NCBI GenBank assembly: GCA_003695915.1
Contig: RFGF01000017.1
Coordinates: forward strand, 1 to 64,000
From: Nitrospirota bacterium
GTDB taxonomy: Bacteria; Nitrospirota; Nitrospiria; Nitrospirales; UBA8639
Reading direction: 5' to 3'
Length of the DNA stretch: 64,000 bases
Below, one piece after another: positions 1 through 8,041 of this stretch; within the stretch, counting starts at the first letter, position 1, and each line of letters starts with the position of its first letter. Made by a program: the position numbers and the translations under genes. Below the pieces are notes generated by a model. It was given only the letters and a program-made list of their open reading frames with translations, did no database searches and had not been told where the DNA came from.

Positions 1-327
1 ATCGTTCGACACAGGATCGGGACCGTCAGGGACATGTCATCTTCAACAACGTAACTGCTTGAACGTAGCTACCTGGTTGCGCGCAGACAGCTCCTCCGAG
101 GTGCCATGATGCGCCATAATGAATCGGAAGTTCATTCAGAATGAGTCATCCTGAGGGTAAAATCAAGGGCGGTGCATGGACTGATCTTTTCGGTGTCGCA
201 ATCGGGAGATGGGGATGTCGGCAAGCTGTGTGATGAAGCTTGGCACAGACCGAGCGATATCCAGGAGATCGCGCGACTATGGCTTTCCACGACATGTCTG
301 AAAAAGTCTTTTCCTTCTTCATTACAA
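1..327. other. left edge, no gene seen
   Basis: No convincing coding region, RNA or repeat was recognised here. An open frame continues upstream of ATG 328, but its N-terminal extension has no family resemblance and is more likely untranslated. Confidence 0.4.
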
Positions 328-1029
328 ATGAATACAATAGCGCAATCTAGGCGCGCCCTTCTTTTCAATGCCAACATGCCTTGGCAAAGACTTCAAGCCG
401 AAATTTCTGGCTGCAGGGAGTGCATGACCCGATGGCCAGAGCATGTTTCTGATCCCCTAGCCATGGGCGAGATCCCTGATCCCCCACCATCGATTGAGAT
501 CCTCTTCGTCGGAGTGGCACCGACCAATCTCCTAGGACGTCATCGCGGGACGCATTTTTATTCTTCTCCCTCCGACCCTCTTCGAAGAGGGCTGTTTCGC
601 CTTTTGCAGGAGCATTTCCATGTGCCTCTTTCGTTGGTTTCGATGGAAGACGACAACAGAACCTTTCATGCCCATGGATATTTCTTTGTGCACGCAGGAA
701 AAGCACGCCCGCTCGGGCTAGACGCCCCTCCTCGCGATGCGCTGTCATACTGTGCCCGGCGGCATGTGTCCTCCGAAATTCCGGCGCTGAAGCCGAAGGC
801 GATCTGCTTTCTCGGGAAAACGCGTTTGAGTTCGATAGCCGAAGCCTTGTTCGATCAACCTATCGCGATGGAACCTGTCTTGGCTTCGTTGGGAGACTGG
901 TCAGGCTGGGTCGCCCTTGCCCCTCAACCAGTGCGGGGCAATGCCTCGCGCACGCTGCAGGTTCTTTCACTACTTCGTTTGCGATGCCGGGAGACTACAC
1001 TCGAGCGAAACCATGGCTTGGCTCCATAA
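328..1029 (+). CDS. uracil-DNA glycosylase superfamily-like protein
   Basis: This protein of about 233 residues resembles the Fe-S type uracil-DNA glycosylases, which excise uracil from DNA. A Cys pair (GCREC) near the N-terminus is followed by the strand and loop ILFVGVAPT, the position of the family's GxAPG motif. A third Cys lies in SYCARRH, just before the strand LKPKAICFLG. The late loop APQPVRGNA replaces the usual HPS-type motif. Only three of the expected four cluster cysteines are evident and both active-site loops are altered, so activity is not assured. ATG 328 and ATG 376 are both possible starts and neither has a clear ribosome binding site. The stop overlaps the next gene by 17 bases, suggesting co-transcription. 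Confidence 0.6.
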   Translation: MNTIAQSRRALLFNANMPWQRLQAEISGCRECMTRWPEHVSDPLAMGEIPDPPPSIEILFVGVAPTNLLGRHRGTHFYSSPSDPLRRGLFRLLQEHFHVPLSLVSMEDDNRTFHAHGYFFVHAGKARPLGLDAPPRDALSYCARRHVSSEIPALKPKAICFLGKTRLSSIAEALFDQPIAMEPVLASLGDWSGWVALAPQPVRGNASRTLQVLSLLRLRCRETTLERNHGLAP

Positions 1030-1972
1030 AGACCTTCCTGATCTGCTGAGATATTGCCTCGAGGAATTTCCTCAGACGGCCCAGAACCGCCATCACAGAG
1101 TTCCGGACTTTGCAAGTATCGAAACTGCGGGTGCGTCGCTCCACGACGTTTACCCACTCACATTCGAGCTGCTGCACAGGCTCTTTCAAGCTTGTCGTGA
1201 CGCCAATTGGTGGTTCGAAGACTATTGGGATCCGCCAGGTCGCCAAGGAGCGCTGGCCGTATCCTTTGCCATTCAGGATTTTGATGACGAGACGGAAAGA
1301 CAGGGCATCCAGGAGCTTTTGGCGGAATTGAAGCACATCGAGTTGGTCTCTATCGTCCTTCGATTCGCACGTCCGGATCGTTACGGTATCTTAAGCCCTC
1401 CGGTTCAACGGGTTCTTCATATCGCATGGGGAAGCAACGCCGTAGAGACCTATCTCAATTACTTAGCAAACCTGCGAGAGATTCAACGGGCTGCCGGGTT
1501 CCGCACGGCTGCAGAAGCGGACATGGCACTCTGGGTTCTTCATGCCAAACGCTTTGGCGGGGAGCCATGTCCTCCTCGCCTGAGGGAGTTTTACGACATG
1601 AACCCGTTTCTCTTGAGACTGCGGGCCCGCAACTTGCTGACTCCATTGGCCCGTTTGCCAAAATCAGTGTTTGCAAAAGCCTTGTACGAAGTACGAAGCG
1701 ATATCGCGGCAATCGTCGTATGCCATACGTTCGAAAGTCTGGTACGGAAATTTGCAGAACAGAGAGGTGTGCACGCAAACGAGCTAAGGGAGGTTATCGA
1801 TGCCTTACGAAGGTTGCTTCCGTCATCGGAATGCAATCGCTGGCATGCTCTCAGGAAAATCCGCAATGAGCTCTTCCATAACAATATCTACCCTACCGAC
1901 TCTCAAATCAACGAATTCATTCAGGTCATTGAATGGATTGAAGCCGAGAATGAAAGATCCACATCTGTGTGA
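1013..1972 (+). CDS. unknown protein with C-terminal HEPN-like Rx4H motif
   Basis: I do not recognise the full-length family of this 319-residue soluble protein. The C-terminal quarter is helical and contains LRKIRNELFHNN, which fits the HEPN RNase motif Rx4-6H (about R284 and H289). HEPN proteins are commonly RNases in toxin-antitoxin and defence systems, but many are only binding modules. The reading frame is open further upstream; ATG 1013 is preferred because it gives a short 17-base overlap with the upstream gene. It ends overlapping a small Cys-rich ORF. Another Rx4H protein lies downstream at 2247. Function is not assigned. Confidence 0.6.
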   Translation: MAWLHKDLPDLLRYCLEEFPQTAQNRHHRVPDFASIETAGASLHDVYPLTFELLHRLFQACRDANWWFEDYWDPPGRQGALAVSFAIQDFDDETERQGIQELLAELKHIELVSIVLRFARPDRYGILSPPVQRVLHIAWGSNAVETYLNYLANLREIQRAAGFRTAAEADMALWVLHAKRFGGEPCPPRLREFYDMNPFLLRLRARNLLTPLARLPKSVFAKALYEVRSDIAAIVVCHTFESLVRKFAEQRGVHANELREVIDALRRLLPSSECNRWHALRKIRNELFHNNIYPTDSQINEFIQVIEWIEAENERSTSV

Positions 1973-2132
1973 AATCTGTCAATTCATAGCCTCGGGCTCG
2001 ATGGGTGCAGCCATCAAGGCTTGCACCAAAGGATTGAACCCAATCTATTGTTCGCACTCAGGCTCCTGGCCAAAACCTGCGGCTAATCTTTTCGCTTTCT
2101 GGAAGAAAGGGGTGACCATTGTAAAGCTGTGA
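1950..2132 (+). CDS. small Cys-containing hypothetical protein
   Basis: A 60-residue ORF overlaps the end of the preceding gene by 23 bases. Its beginning HLCEIC is a CxxC pair, and two further single cysteines follow (KACTK and IYCSH), so metal binding is conceivable. The composition looks protein-like, but no strong ribosome binding site is visible. It may be a genuine small partner of the HEPN-like proteins on either side or a chance frame. Confidence 0.35.
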   Translation: MKDPHLCEICQFIASGSMGAAIKACTKGLNPIYCSHSGSWPKPAANLFAFWKKGVTIVKL

Positions 2133-2246
2133 TAGTTCGAGGCTTGATCTGTATTTCGTTGAGCTTGTTGTGCGCTTCTTTGCAAGCGTTTTATGAACTC
2201 TTTTACACTCCTATCGATGTTGTATGAACGAAGAGAGCCAGGGGCT

Positions 2247-2945
2247 ATGAACAATGGAGAGGTCTTCATAAAGAAATTCAACGAACTCGAAAATGTCTTG
2301 CGCAAAAGGGCGGGACGCGATCGCCATCGTCTTTTTTCAGAATTGGTCGATTTGGTCGCCAAGTCGGATATCACGGTCAGAAGGCGAAAAGAACTCCTTA
2401 AAAGCATCGGGCAACTACGCAATGCCATCGTTCACGATCGCGAGTACCCAATCCGAATTTTGGCGGATCCGAGAATGGAAGTCATCGAAGAATTGGAATC
2501 CGTATGTTCGGCGATCGCGCAGCCAGCGACCGTTATCCCAAAATTTCAACGCAGCATCCATGTCTTTGCCGCACAGGACACATTGGGCGACTGCTTGAGA
2601 TATATGAAAACGAACGATTTTTCACAAGTCGTGGCGATGATCGACGGAAAGTATGTACTCGTGTCATCCGAAGGGATCGTCAAATGGCTGGAGAATGCGC
2701 GCGATATCGGCCTGGCCGATCTTGAACGGGCCACGGTGAGAGATGCATGGGAATGCGAGACCAAAAACATCTGCCGATATTTGCCGCGCAATGCCCCGCT
2801 CGATGCGGCCTATGACGAATTCGAACAGGCCGTGCATCATGGAATTCCTCGCTTGCAGGCCATATTGATCACCCATACCGGAAAGCCGGAGGAGCATCCG
2901 CTCGGAATCATCACGCCATGGGATCTCCTCGGAAACACTCGCTAA
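2247..2945 (+). CDS. HEPN-like domain fused to a CBS domain pair
   Basis: The protein has 232 residues. Residues 1-85 are helical and carry LRNAIVHDRE, which matches the HEPN Rx4H signature (about R58 and H63). The remainder looks like two CBS modules, with alternating segments such as DCLRYMKTNDFSQVVAMIDG and the closing GIITPWDLLG that is typical of CBS repeats. CBS pairs usually bind adenine nucleotides, so ligand control of the N-terminal domain is a reasonable inference. ATG 2247 is chosen as the first Met next to the folded region; an upstream in-frame Met at 2193 is possible. The gene follows another Rx4H-containing protein and precedes sixA on the same strand. Confidence 0.6.
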   Translation: MNNGEVFIKKFNELENVLRKRAGRDRHRLFSELVDLVAKSDITVRRRKELLKSIGQLRNAIVHDREYPIRILADPRMEVIEELESVCSAIAQPATVIPKFQRSIHVFAAQDTLGDCLRYMKTNDFSQVVAMIDGKYVLVSSEGIVKWLENARDIGLADLERATVRDAWECETKNICRYLPRNAPLDAAYDEFEQAVHHGIPRLQAILITHTGKPEEHPLGIITPWDLLGNTR

Positions 2946-3040
2946 AAGCGAACGCCGTTTTGGGGAAGGGCGAAGCGTGAGCAGCGTTCCAGTCCATTTT
3001 TGTAAAAACTTTCAATGAAATCATAGGCAGGAGGGGAACA

Positions 3041-3511
3041 ATGCTGTTTCTCATCCAACATGGAGAAGCTATGTCCGAAGCTGAACACCCTGAACGTCCA
3101 CTTACTCCCCGAGGACGCGCCGAAGTTCAATACGTGGCCGAACTACTGGCACGCTCGAGTATGCCGAGACCGCGTGACATCTGGCACAGCGGAAAACGCC
3201 GTGCGGCAGAAACGGCACACATCATGACGCAAGCGCTTGCCCCCGCGGCGAGCGTACAAGCCGTCGAAGGGTTGATGCCGAACGATGACGTTCAGCCGAT
3301 GGCCCATCGCCTATGCCGCGCTTCCGACGACCTGATGATCGTGGGCCATCTTCCGTTCCTTTCACGGCTGACAAGCCTGCTGGTCGCTGGCCAGGAAGAG
3401 CCAGCTCTCGTGCGATTTCGGATGGGCGGGGTCGTGGCCCTCGATCGCGAGAACGAACGATGGGTCATCGTGGCCGTGGTGACCCCTGAGTTAGTGAGAT
3501 TAGATATGTGA
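3041..3511 (+). CDS. sixA: SixA-type phosphohistidine phosphatase
   Basis: This 156-residue histidine-phosphatase-superfamily protein is the usual SixA length. SixA removes phosphate from phosphohistidine on phosphotransferase or phosphorelay proteins. The nucleophile motif is LIQHGEA, so the His is present but the preceding Arg of the RHG motif is Gln. The motif SGKRRAAETA supplies the second Arg, and VGHLPFL supplies the second catalytic His. A strong ribosome binding site (GGAGGGG) precedes ATG 3041. The RHG to QHG change is also seen in other SixA-like proteins as far as I recall, so it does not by itself indicate loss of function. Confidence 0.85.
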   Translation: MLFLIQHGEAMSEAEHPERPLTPRGRAEVQYVAELLARSSMPRPRDIWHSGKRRAAETAHIMTQALAPAASVQAVEGLMPNDDVQPMAHRLCRASDDLMIVGHLPFLSRLTSLLVAGQEEPALVRFRMGGVVALDRENERWVIVAVVTPELVRLDM

Positions 3512-4081
3512 ATGGAATAGGGTTGTTTTCGATAGTTGTGTCAAGCTGAGACGCAAAGTCTCGGCTACGCAATGCACTGGCCATAGCTAATCGACAGTCC
3601 AGTATCCCCAACGATCTACACAACCATTCTTTTTAATTTTCAGAGGGGGAAAAGCAAGAAATTTTAGTGTGGGCCTAACCGATTTACCCCAAACATCCAA
3701 AGGATTTTCCTAACTCAATGCACGCGATGAAGCGGAAAATCGATCGATTGGTCCCCACGTTTGCAACAACGCGCCAATGACGGCGAAGACAACTGGGATT
3801 TGAACTCCGACAATCCAAAGTTAATACCGTGAGAATTTGTCATAGAGAGTATCGAATCCGCGAATCGAGACGACCGATCCTGCAGCAATTCGATCGATAC
3901 GTTTGAACAATTCTTTCAAAAAAAAGGTTCATCTTTTTGGTTGAGCTGGATAATCATGTGCCACAATTCATCAAAACCATGTGAGTGTTATGGCACGTTA
4001 ACTTCAAGATACGAAACACGCTATTGAATTGATGCCATGAAGCGCAGTGAACGCTTCGTCAGAATAGCATTTGATAGGCAC
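3512..4081. other. intergenic region with decayed ORF
   Basis: About 570 bases between sixA and a convergent gene, noticeably AT-richer than its surroundings. No intact gene is visible. The minus strand carries the decayed fragment listed separately at 3710-3928. GGATTTGAACTCC near 3797 resembles a tRNA T-arm in complement, but no cloverleaf can be drawn around it. Confidence 0.5.
3710..3928 (-). pseudogene. decayed membrane-protein fragment
   Basis: Reading the minus strand in one frame gives a protein-like stretch interrupted by a single TAA at 3831-3833. The first part contains IDRIAAGSVVSIRGF and DTLYDKF. After the stop comes LWIVGVQIPVVFAVIGALL, a clear transmembrane segment, ending RFSASSRALS before a TAG. 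The pattern of a charged helix followed by one membrane helix resembles small coiled-coil/membrane proteins. No start codon or ribosome binding site is visible, so it is called a remnant. Confidence 0.35.
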
Positions 4082-4951
4082 TCATTCAGCATCCGCAGTC
4101 TCATACGCCTCTTTCACTATCGCTTCCAATATTTCTCTGTTTGCTTCAATTTCACCGGGCTTGAGACGAATTCTATACCGCCCCCATCTTGCATCATAAT
4201 CCATCACATCCAACCCAGCGCTTTCCAGGCGTTCTGTTGTTTCAGGCGAGCTTTTCAACTTCGGCTCAAACCGAATGAACCCTTTCTTTGGACGAACAAT
4301 TATAAAATTTCTGGGCTGCCCATCTTTGGCGAGGCCAATATAGAATTTATTGTACTTCAGCTCCAGCGATTCGTCATACTTTTTGGCGATCTCCAAAAAT
4401 TCATCTGCCATCGCAACGGTTTTTTTGCTGCCTCGCTTTTCCCAATACGCTCTGTCAGTCACTTCTTGAGTTTCTTCATCCTCATCCACCAAACCAAGCA
4501 CGAACTGATCAACTACAGTGGTAAAAACAAGACCAACTTGATCGCCGGTCTTCAGAGCGGTCATTTGGATTGCTACCAAAGGAATCACGCCATTAAAGAG
4601 ACTGATAACATTCAGAAACCTACTAGTAATGTCTTCAGCAACGATTACTGCTGTATGCTCATATTGAGGGTATCGTTTCCTTTCAATATCCCAATATTCA
4701 ATAGTTCGTATGATATGGCTTTCATCGGTAGCACCTAGCTGCACCTCTACTTCATAGCGTCGACTCGACTCAGCATCTTGAAGCAGCAAATCAAGCCGTC
4801 CTGCACGGGGTTGAATTCGTTCTTTATCTTTCAGGATCACATCGCCAAGCCCTAGGATGCTTGGATCCTCAGCAATCCTATCCTGAACCCATCGCTCGTT
4901 CAGCTCAGGATGATTCTTTAACGATATTTTTTCGAATTTGGTAAATTTCAT
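4082..4951 (-). CDS. PD-(D/E)XK nuclease-like protein
   Basis: This 289-residue protein has, after an N-terminal helical segment, AGRLDLLLQD then RRYEVEVQLG and HIIRTIEYWD. The Asp (about 54) and the E-x-E (about 67-69) fit the core of a PD-(D/E)XK fold, with the usual Lys replaced, as in NucS/DUF91-like relatives. Such proteins are often found near restriction or defence genes, but the exact role is unknown. The C-terminal half contains FIIVRPKKGFIRFEP and is probably a substrate-binding or accessory domain. The gene stands alone, convergent with sixA, within an AT-rich stretch that suggests horizontal acquisition. Confidence 0.55.
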   Translation of the reverse strand: MKFTKFEKISLKNHPELNERWVQDRIAEDPSILGLGDVILKDKERIQPRAGRLDLLLQDAESSRRYEVEVQLGATDESHIIRTIEYWDIERKRYPQYEHTAVIVAEDITSRFLNVISLFNGVIPLVAIQMTALKTGDQVGLVFTTVVDQFVLGLVDEDEETQEVTDRAYWEKRGSKKTVAMADEFLEIAKKYDESLELKYNKFYIGLAKDGQPRNFIIVRPKKGFIRFEPKLKSSPETTERLESAGLDVMDYDARWGRYRIRLKPGEIEANREILEAIVKEAYETADAE

Positions 4952-5174
4952 AACTTAGGAATTTTGTAAAATTGATATTTTACAATCTGCTGTTCAGCCG
5001 CAAGCGAAAATGGAAACCAGGATTAAATTCAAAAGCGGCACGAGCTGGCAACAAAGAATCAAGCCTCCACTTGACTTAACCAATCAAATACTAGACTTTG
5101 CAATAACTTCTTTTTCCCTCAATCAATCCTTTCTAAATCCTTTCTGCCAATTCTTTGGATTTCAGGCATGAGAG

Positions 5175-5774
5175 ATGAATGCGCGTTGCAGTCTGACACC
5201 GCAAGACTTATCACCTGTCTCGTTACGATATAAAACTAGAGCTCTTGCATGTGCCGTCGATACCTTAAACCTTATAAATAATATGCTTTGCAATCCCATG
5301 AGTCCCAGGAAAAGCAAGATCGTGACGGCCGTTGAGCGCATTCGGAAGGCACTGGAGATGCACCCTCCGCTTCCGGTATCCGAATTCAAACAGAATGCCT
5401 CGCAAATCAAAATCTTAAGGCAATTGATATTCACCGAGCTGGAGGAGATAGTGATCATTCTATTAATGCTTGAGGAAAGTCGGCAACGGGCAGCTTTCTA
5501 TAACGAACAAACATTGAATGCTTCAACTGACATTGAGCCAAAATTCAATTTACTAATTACTTCTTTTCACAATGAAATAAAAAAATTAACCCTGCATATT
5601 AAATGCCTATACGAATGGTTGTATCACTTGCAAAATCTGATAAGAAGCGACAAAACAATAGAGCAGTTAATATCCCAAGAACAGTGGCCCCGCCTTGATG
5701 CCGATTGCGAATTTCGTGGAGCTTTTATCGCTCATAAAAAACAATTTCAACACTATGTGATAGAGCCTCTATGA
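5175..5774 (+). CDS. hypothetical helical protein, possible 5' part of a frameshifted gene
   Basis: I do not recognise this 199-residue, largely helical protein. It is AT-rich compared with its neighbours. A +1 frame continuation directly after its C-terminus (reading YDFDRTFEWIELKV) stays open into the next ORF at 5827, so this may be the first part of a longer gene broken by a single-base deletion near 5764-5774. The annotated start at 5175 has no clear ribosome binding site; Met codons at 5283 and 5298 are alternatives. Low GC suggests transfer. Confidence 0.45.
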   Translation: MNARCSLTPQDLSPVSLRYKTRALACAVDTLNLINNMLCNPMSPRKSKIVTAVERIRKALEMHPPLPVSEFKQNASQIKILRQLIFTELEEIVIILLMLEESRQRAAFYNEQTLNASTDIEPKFNLLITSFHNEIKKLTLHIKCLYEWLYHLQNLIRSDKTIEQLISQEQWPRLDADCEFRGAFIAHKKQFQHYVIEPL

Positions 5775-5826
5775 CTTCGATAGAACCTTCGAATGGATAG
5801 AGCTAAAGGTAACTACAGTAACCACA

Positions 5827-6111
5827 TTGGGCACACCGAACAATGATTTTGCTAAAGAACTAGACGATCTCTACAGACAATGTGAACCAATCTTAAAAGA
5901 AAAGAGGCATGAGGCAGCTGATTTTGATGATAAATGTCGAATACTCAACGCCAATCTTCATCGAATCAAAGATCAAAACCTACGAAAAAGAGTGGTAGCA
6001 TTCTTTAGGAAATACGGCACTTCCTCCCGACAGGTTGCGCATATAGCCGAGTTTGCTGCGGAACTTGCGGAAAGTCTTCTTCCAAAACTCATTGCGTTAA
6101 GGCCAAATTGA
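5827..6111 (+). CDS. hypothetical protein, possible 3' part of a frameshifted gene
   Basis: A 94-residue charged helical protein would need a TTG start here. Its frame is open back to the stop at 5761-5763, so it physically overlaps the end of the preceding ORF in another frame, and the intervening codons also look coding. I therefore suspect one original protein of about 310 residues, split by a frameshift or sequencing error. Segments include DDLYRQCEPILKEKRHEA and RKYGTSSRQVAHIAEFAAEL, with no recognised domain. Confidence 0.4.
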   Translation: MGTPNNDFAKELDDLYRQCEPILKEKRHEAADFDDKCRILNANLHRIKDQNLRKRVVAFFRKYGTSSRQVAHIAEFAAELAESLLPKLIALRPN

Positions 6112-6219
6112 CTATCGAGAAAGAAATAGGATCAAATTTTTTTCACTCGCTCTCCTTAGCCTTTTGTTTCTTTAATCACGGTCAGCGCCCGCTCACAAAA
6201 CCCAGGATCAGGAATCTTC

Positions 6220-6723
6220 TCAAGCCCACAAGGCCGGCCGCACTCGCAATACGCCGCCGGAAGGTACGTTCTTGGCCATCTCGGCCAGCGTTTTTCCCGT
6301 GACGGGATGCACATAAGTCGGATCGATTTCGGCTAGTGCCAGGGCCACGTGAGGATACCGCTCGATGTCGGGATCGGGGATGGGGTTCCCATCGAGGTCA
6401 AAGACATCGCGATCGAACAACACGATGTCCAGATCGATCGTGCGCGGGGCGTTCGGATCCGACGTGCGGACGCGACCCAGCGCTTCCTCGATAGGCCGCA
6501 ACACGGTCCACTTGAGCGCATGCGCATCGAGAGGCGTCTCCACGATCAGCGCGGCGTTATAAAACGTCGGAGCATCGGAACTTCCAATGGGAAGCGTCTC
6601 GTAGGTCGAAGACACCGCCACGAGGCGGATGTCGGGGTGTTCTGCCAATCGGCGGAGCGCAGCGGGGACGTTCCGTTCTTTTTCTATGTTGGAGCCCAGG
6701 ACCAAATAGGCCCGATGCGTCAC
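6220..6723 (-). CDS. folK: 2-amino-4-hydroxy-6-hydroxymethyldihydropteridine pyrophosphokinase
   Basis: HPPK transfers pyrophosphate from ATP to hydroxymethyldihydropterin, the step before dihydropteroate synthase. The 167-residue length is normal. Seen motifs are YLVLGSNIE at the N-terminus, SSTYETLPIG, FYNAALIVET, and the ATP/Mg signature PRTIDLDIVLFD with its paired Asp residues. The start is a GTG overlapping the TGA of the upstream gene (GTGA), so it is translationally coupled as the last gene of a three-gene pterin operon. Confidence 0.93.
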   Translation of the reverse strand: MTHRAYLVLGSNIEKERNVPAALRRLAEHPDIRLVAVSSTYETLPIGSSDAPTFYNAALIVETPLDAHALKWTVLRPIEEALGRVRTSDPNAPRTIDLDIVLFDRDVFDLDGNPIPDPDIERYPHVALALAEIDPTYVHPVTGKTLAEMAKNVPSGGVLRVRPALWA

Positions 6724-7097
6724 AGTCCGAAGTCCTTGCGCGTGCGCGCGATCTCGATCCCTACGGAGCGCGCGAATCGTAAGGCACCGGGTTTTTCCAC
6801 GCTCACCCGGATGCGACTCACCGGAAATTCTGCAAGAACCGCGCGCGCAATCTCGGTGGCCAGCGCTTCGACCAAATAATACTGCGTACCTTCGACCAGT
6901 TCGATCACCAGTTTGGCCACCGAGCGGTAGTTCACCGTATCCTTCATATCATCGGATTCCCCTGCTCGGCGCACATCGGTGTGGAGGGTGAGGTTGACGA
7001 TCACATCCTGTCGATCTCGCCGCTCGTCGTCATTCGTTCCGATAATCGTCCGCAGGAGCAGATCGCGAATGTGAATGCAGTCCGCCTCGCCGTTCAT
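6720..7097 (-). CDS. folX: dihydroneopterin aldolase / triphosphate epimerase family (FolX-like)
   Basis: This 125-residue T-fold protein contains IRDLLLRTIIGTNDDERR, NYRSVAKLVIELVE, LVEALATEIAR and VEKPGALRFARSVGI. FolB converts dihydroneopterin to hydroxymethyldihydropterin; FolX epimerises dihydroneopterin triphosphate. The RTxIGxxxxE...RQD start, the NYR segment and the ALRFA ending look closer to FolX, but it is the only pterin aldolase-type gene seen and sits directly before folK, so it may serve as FolB. It overlaps both neighbours by 4 bases (ATGA upstream, GTGA downstream). Confidence 0.8.
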   Translation of the reverse strand: MNGEADCIHIRDLLLRTIIGTNDDERRDRQDVIVNLTLHTDVRRAGESDDMKDTVNYRSVAKLVIELVEGTQYYLVEALATEIARAVLAEFPVSRIRVSVEKPGALRFARSVGIEIARTRKDFGL

Positions 7098-7849
7098 GAC
7101 CCGTCCTCCTGGATTCCTCCGAGATGGGCGCCACCATCGACCAGCAGCGTTGTGCCTGTCACATAGTCCGAGCCTTCGAGCAGGAACATCACCGCAGCGA
7201 CGACATCCTCGGGCGACCCGCTACACCGCAGGGGCACGCTTTTCGCCACGCGATCCAGATAGGCCTGGTCTTTTCCGGGAGGCGGGAGGATCGCTCCCAG
7301 CGCGACCGCGTTGACTGCGATGCGTGGCGCCAGGGCCTGGGCGAGAACCTGCGTGAGCGTCCCCAACGCCGCTTTGGTCAGCGTATAGGCGACATGACCG
7401 GTACCCGGCCGTACGGCCCGCCAATCCGTGATGTTCACGATTTTGCCTTTCTCGCCAGGCGGCACGTGTTTGGCGAAGGCTTGGCTCAGAAAAAACGGCG
7501 CTTTCAAGTTGATCGCAAAATGCCGATCCCAATTGGCCTCGTCGGTATCGAAGACATTCCCCGATTCGAAAATGGCAGCGTTGTTGACCAGCACCTGGCA
7601 GCCGCCGAATCGATCCAGGGCCGTTTCCATCACTCGCGGGGCTTGCGCCGGTTGTTCGAAATCACAGGCTACAGCCACTGCCTGTACGCCTCGTGCGCGC
7701 ACCTCGGCCAGCACCTCTTCGACCGCTTCGGCCGAGCGGCCGTAGTGAATGACCAGATTCATCCCGCGTTCCGCCAAGGCCAGTGACATGGTTCGCCCGA
7801 GCCGGCGCGCCCCGCCGGTCACGATCGCCGTTTTGCCCTGAAGGTTCAC
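7094..7849 (-). CDS. folM: pteridine reductase-like SDR (FolM/PTR1 type)
   Basis: A 251-residue short-chain dehydrogenase that probably reduces dihydromonapterin or dihydrofolate with NADPH. The cofactor motif is TGGARRLG, the TGxxxRxG form typical of pteridine reductases. The catalytic centre reads VNITDW followed by YTLTK, with Asp where most SDRs have Ser, as in FolM and PTR1. NNAAIF and the closing LVDGGAHLGG are standard SDR features. Translation starts at GTG 7849 behind AGGAG. It is first in the folM-folX-folK operon, which supports a pterin substrate rather than generic SDR activity. Confidence 0.82.
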   Translation of the reverse strand: MNLQGKTAIVTGGARRLGRTMSLALAERGMNLVIHYGRSAEAVEEVLAEVRARGVQAVAVACDFEQPAQAPRVMETALDRFGGCQVLVNNAAIFESGNVFDTDEANWDRHFAINLKAPFFLSQAFAKHVPPGEKGKIVNITDWRAVRPGTGHVAYTLTKAALGTLTQVLAQALAPRIAVNAVALGAILPPPGKDQAYLDRVAKSVPLRCSGSPEDVVAAVMFLLEGSDYVTGTTLLVDGGAHLGGIQEDGS

Positions 7850-7901
7850 GATCTCCTGCCAAACTTCATCGAGTCATGCGCCTTCTGAAATCATCCGTCA
7901 T

Positions 7902-7925
7902 CATTCTGCCATCGAAGGCAGAATG
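7902..7925. repeat. perfect 9-bp inverted repeat upstream of folM
   Basis: CATTCTGCC and GGCAGAATG flank a 6-base loop. There is no T-run on either side, so it is not a standard intrinsic terminator; it could be an operator or an mRNA hairpin about 55 bases upstream of the pterin operon start codon. Confidence 0.5.
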
Positions 7926-8041
7926 CTCTCACCGGAACGCATCATGATGATCATGCTATATAGAAAAGAGCTGGCCGATATTCCAATACGATCGCTCCGC
8001 AGTAGTGGTGGATCAGGATTCAACCATAATCGGCGGTCTGT

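Noticed and set aside
3780-3840. Possible tRNA, from GGATTTGAACTCC resembling a complementary T-arm
   Set aside because: The flanking 5-base stem does not pair and no acceptor or anticodon stem can be formed; the same bases fit a decayed coding frame better.
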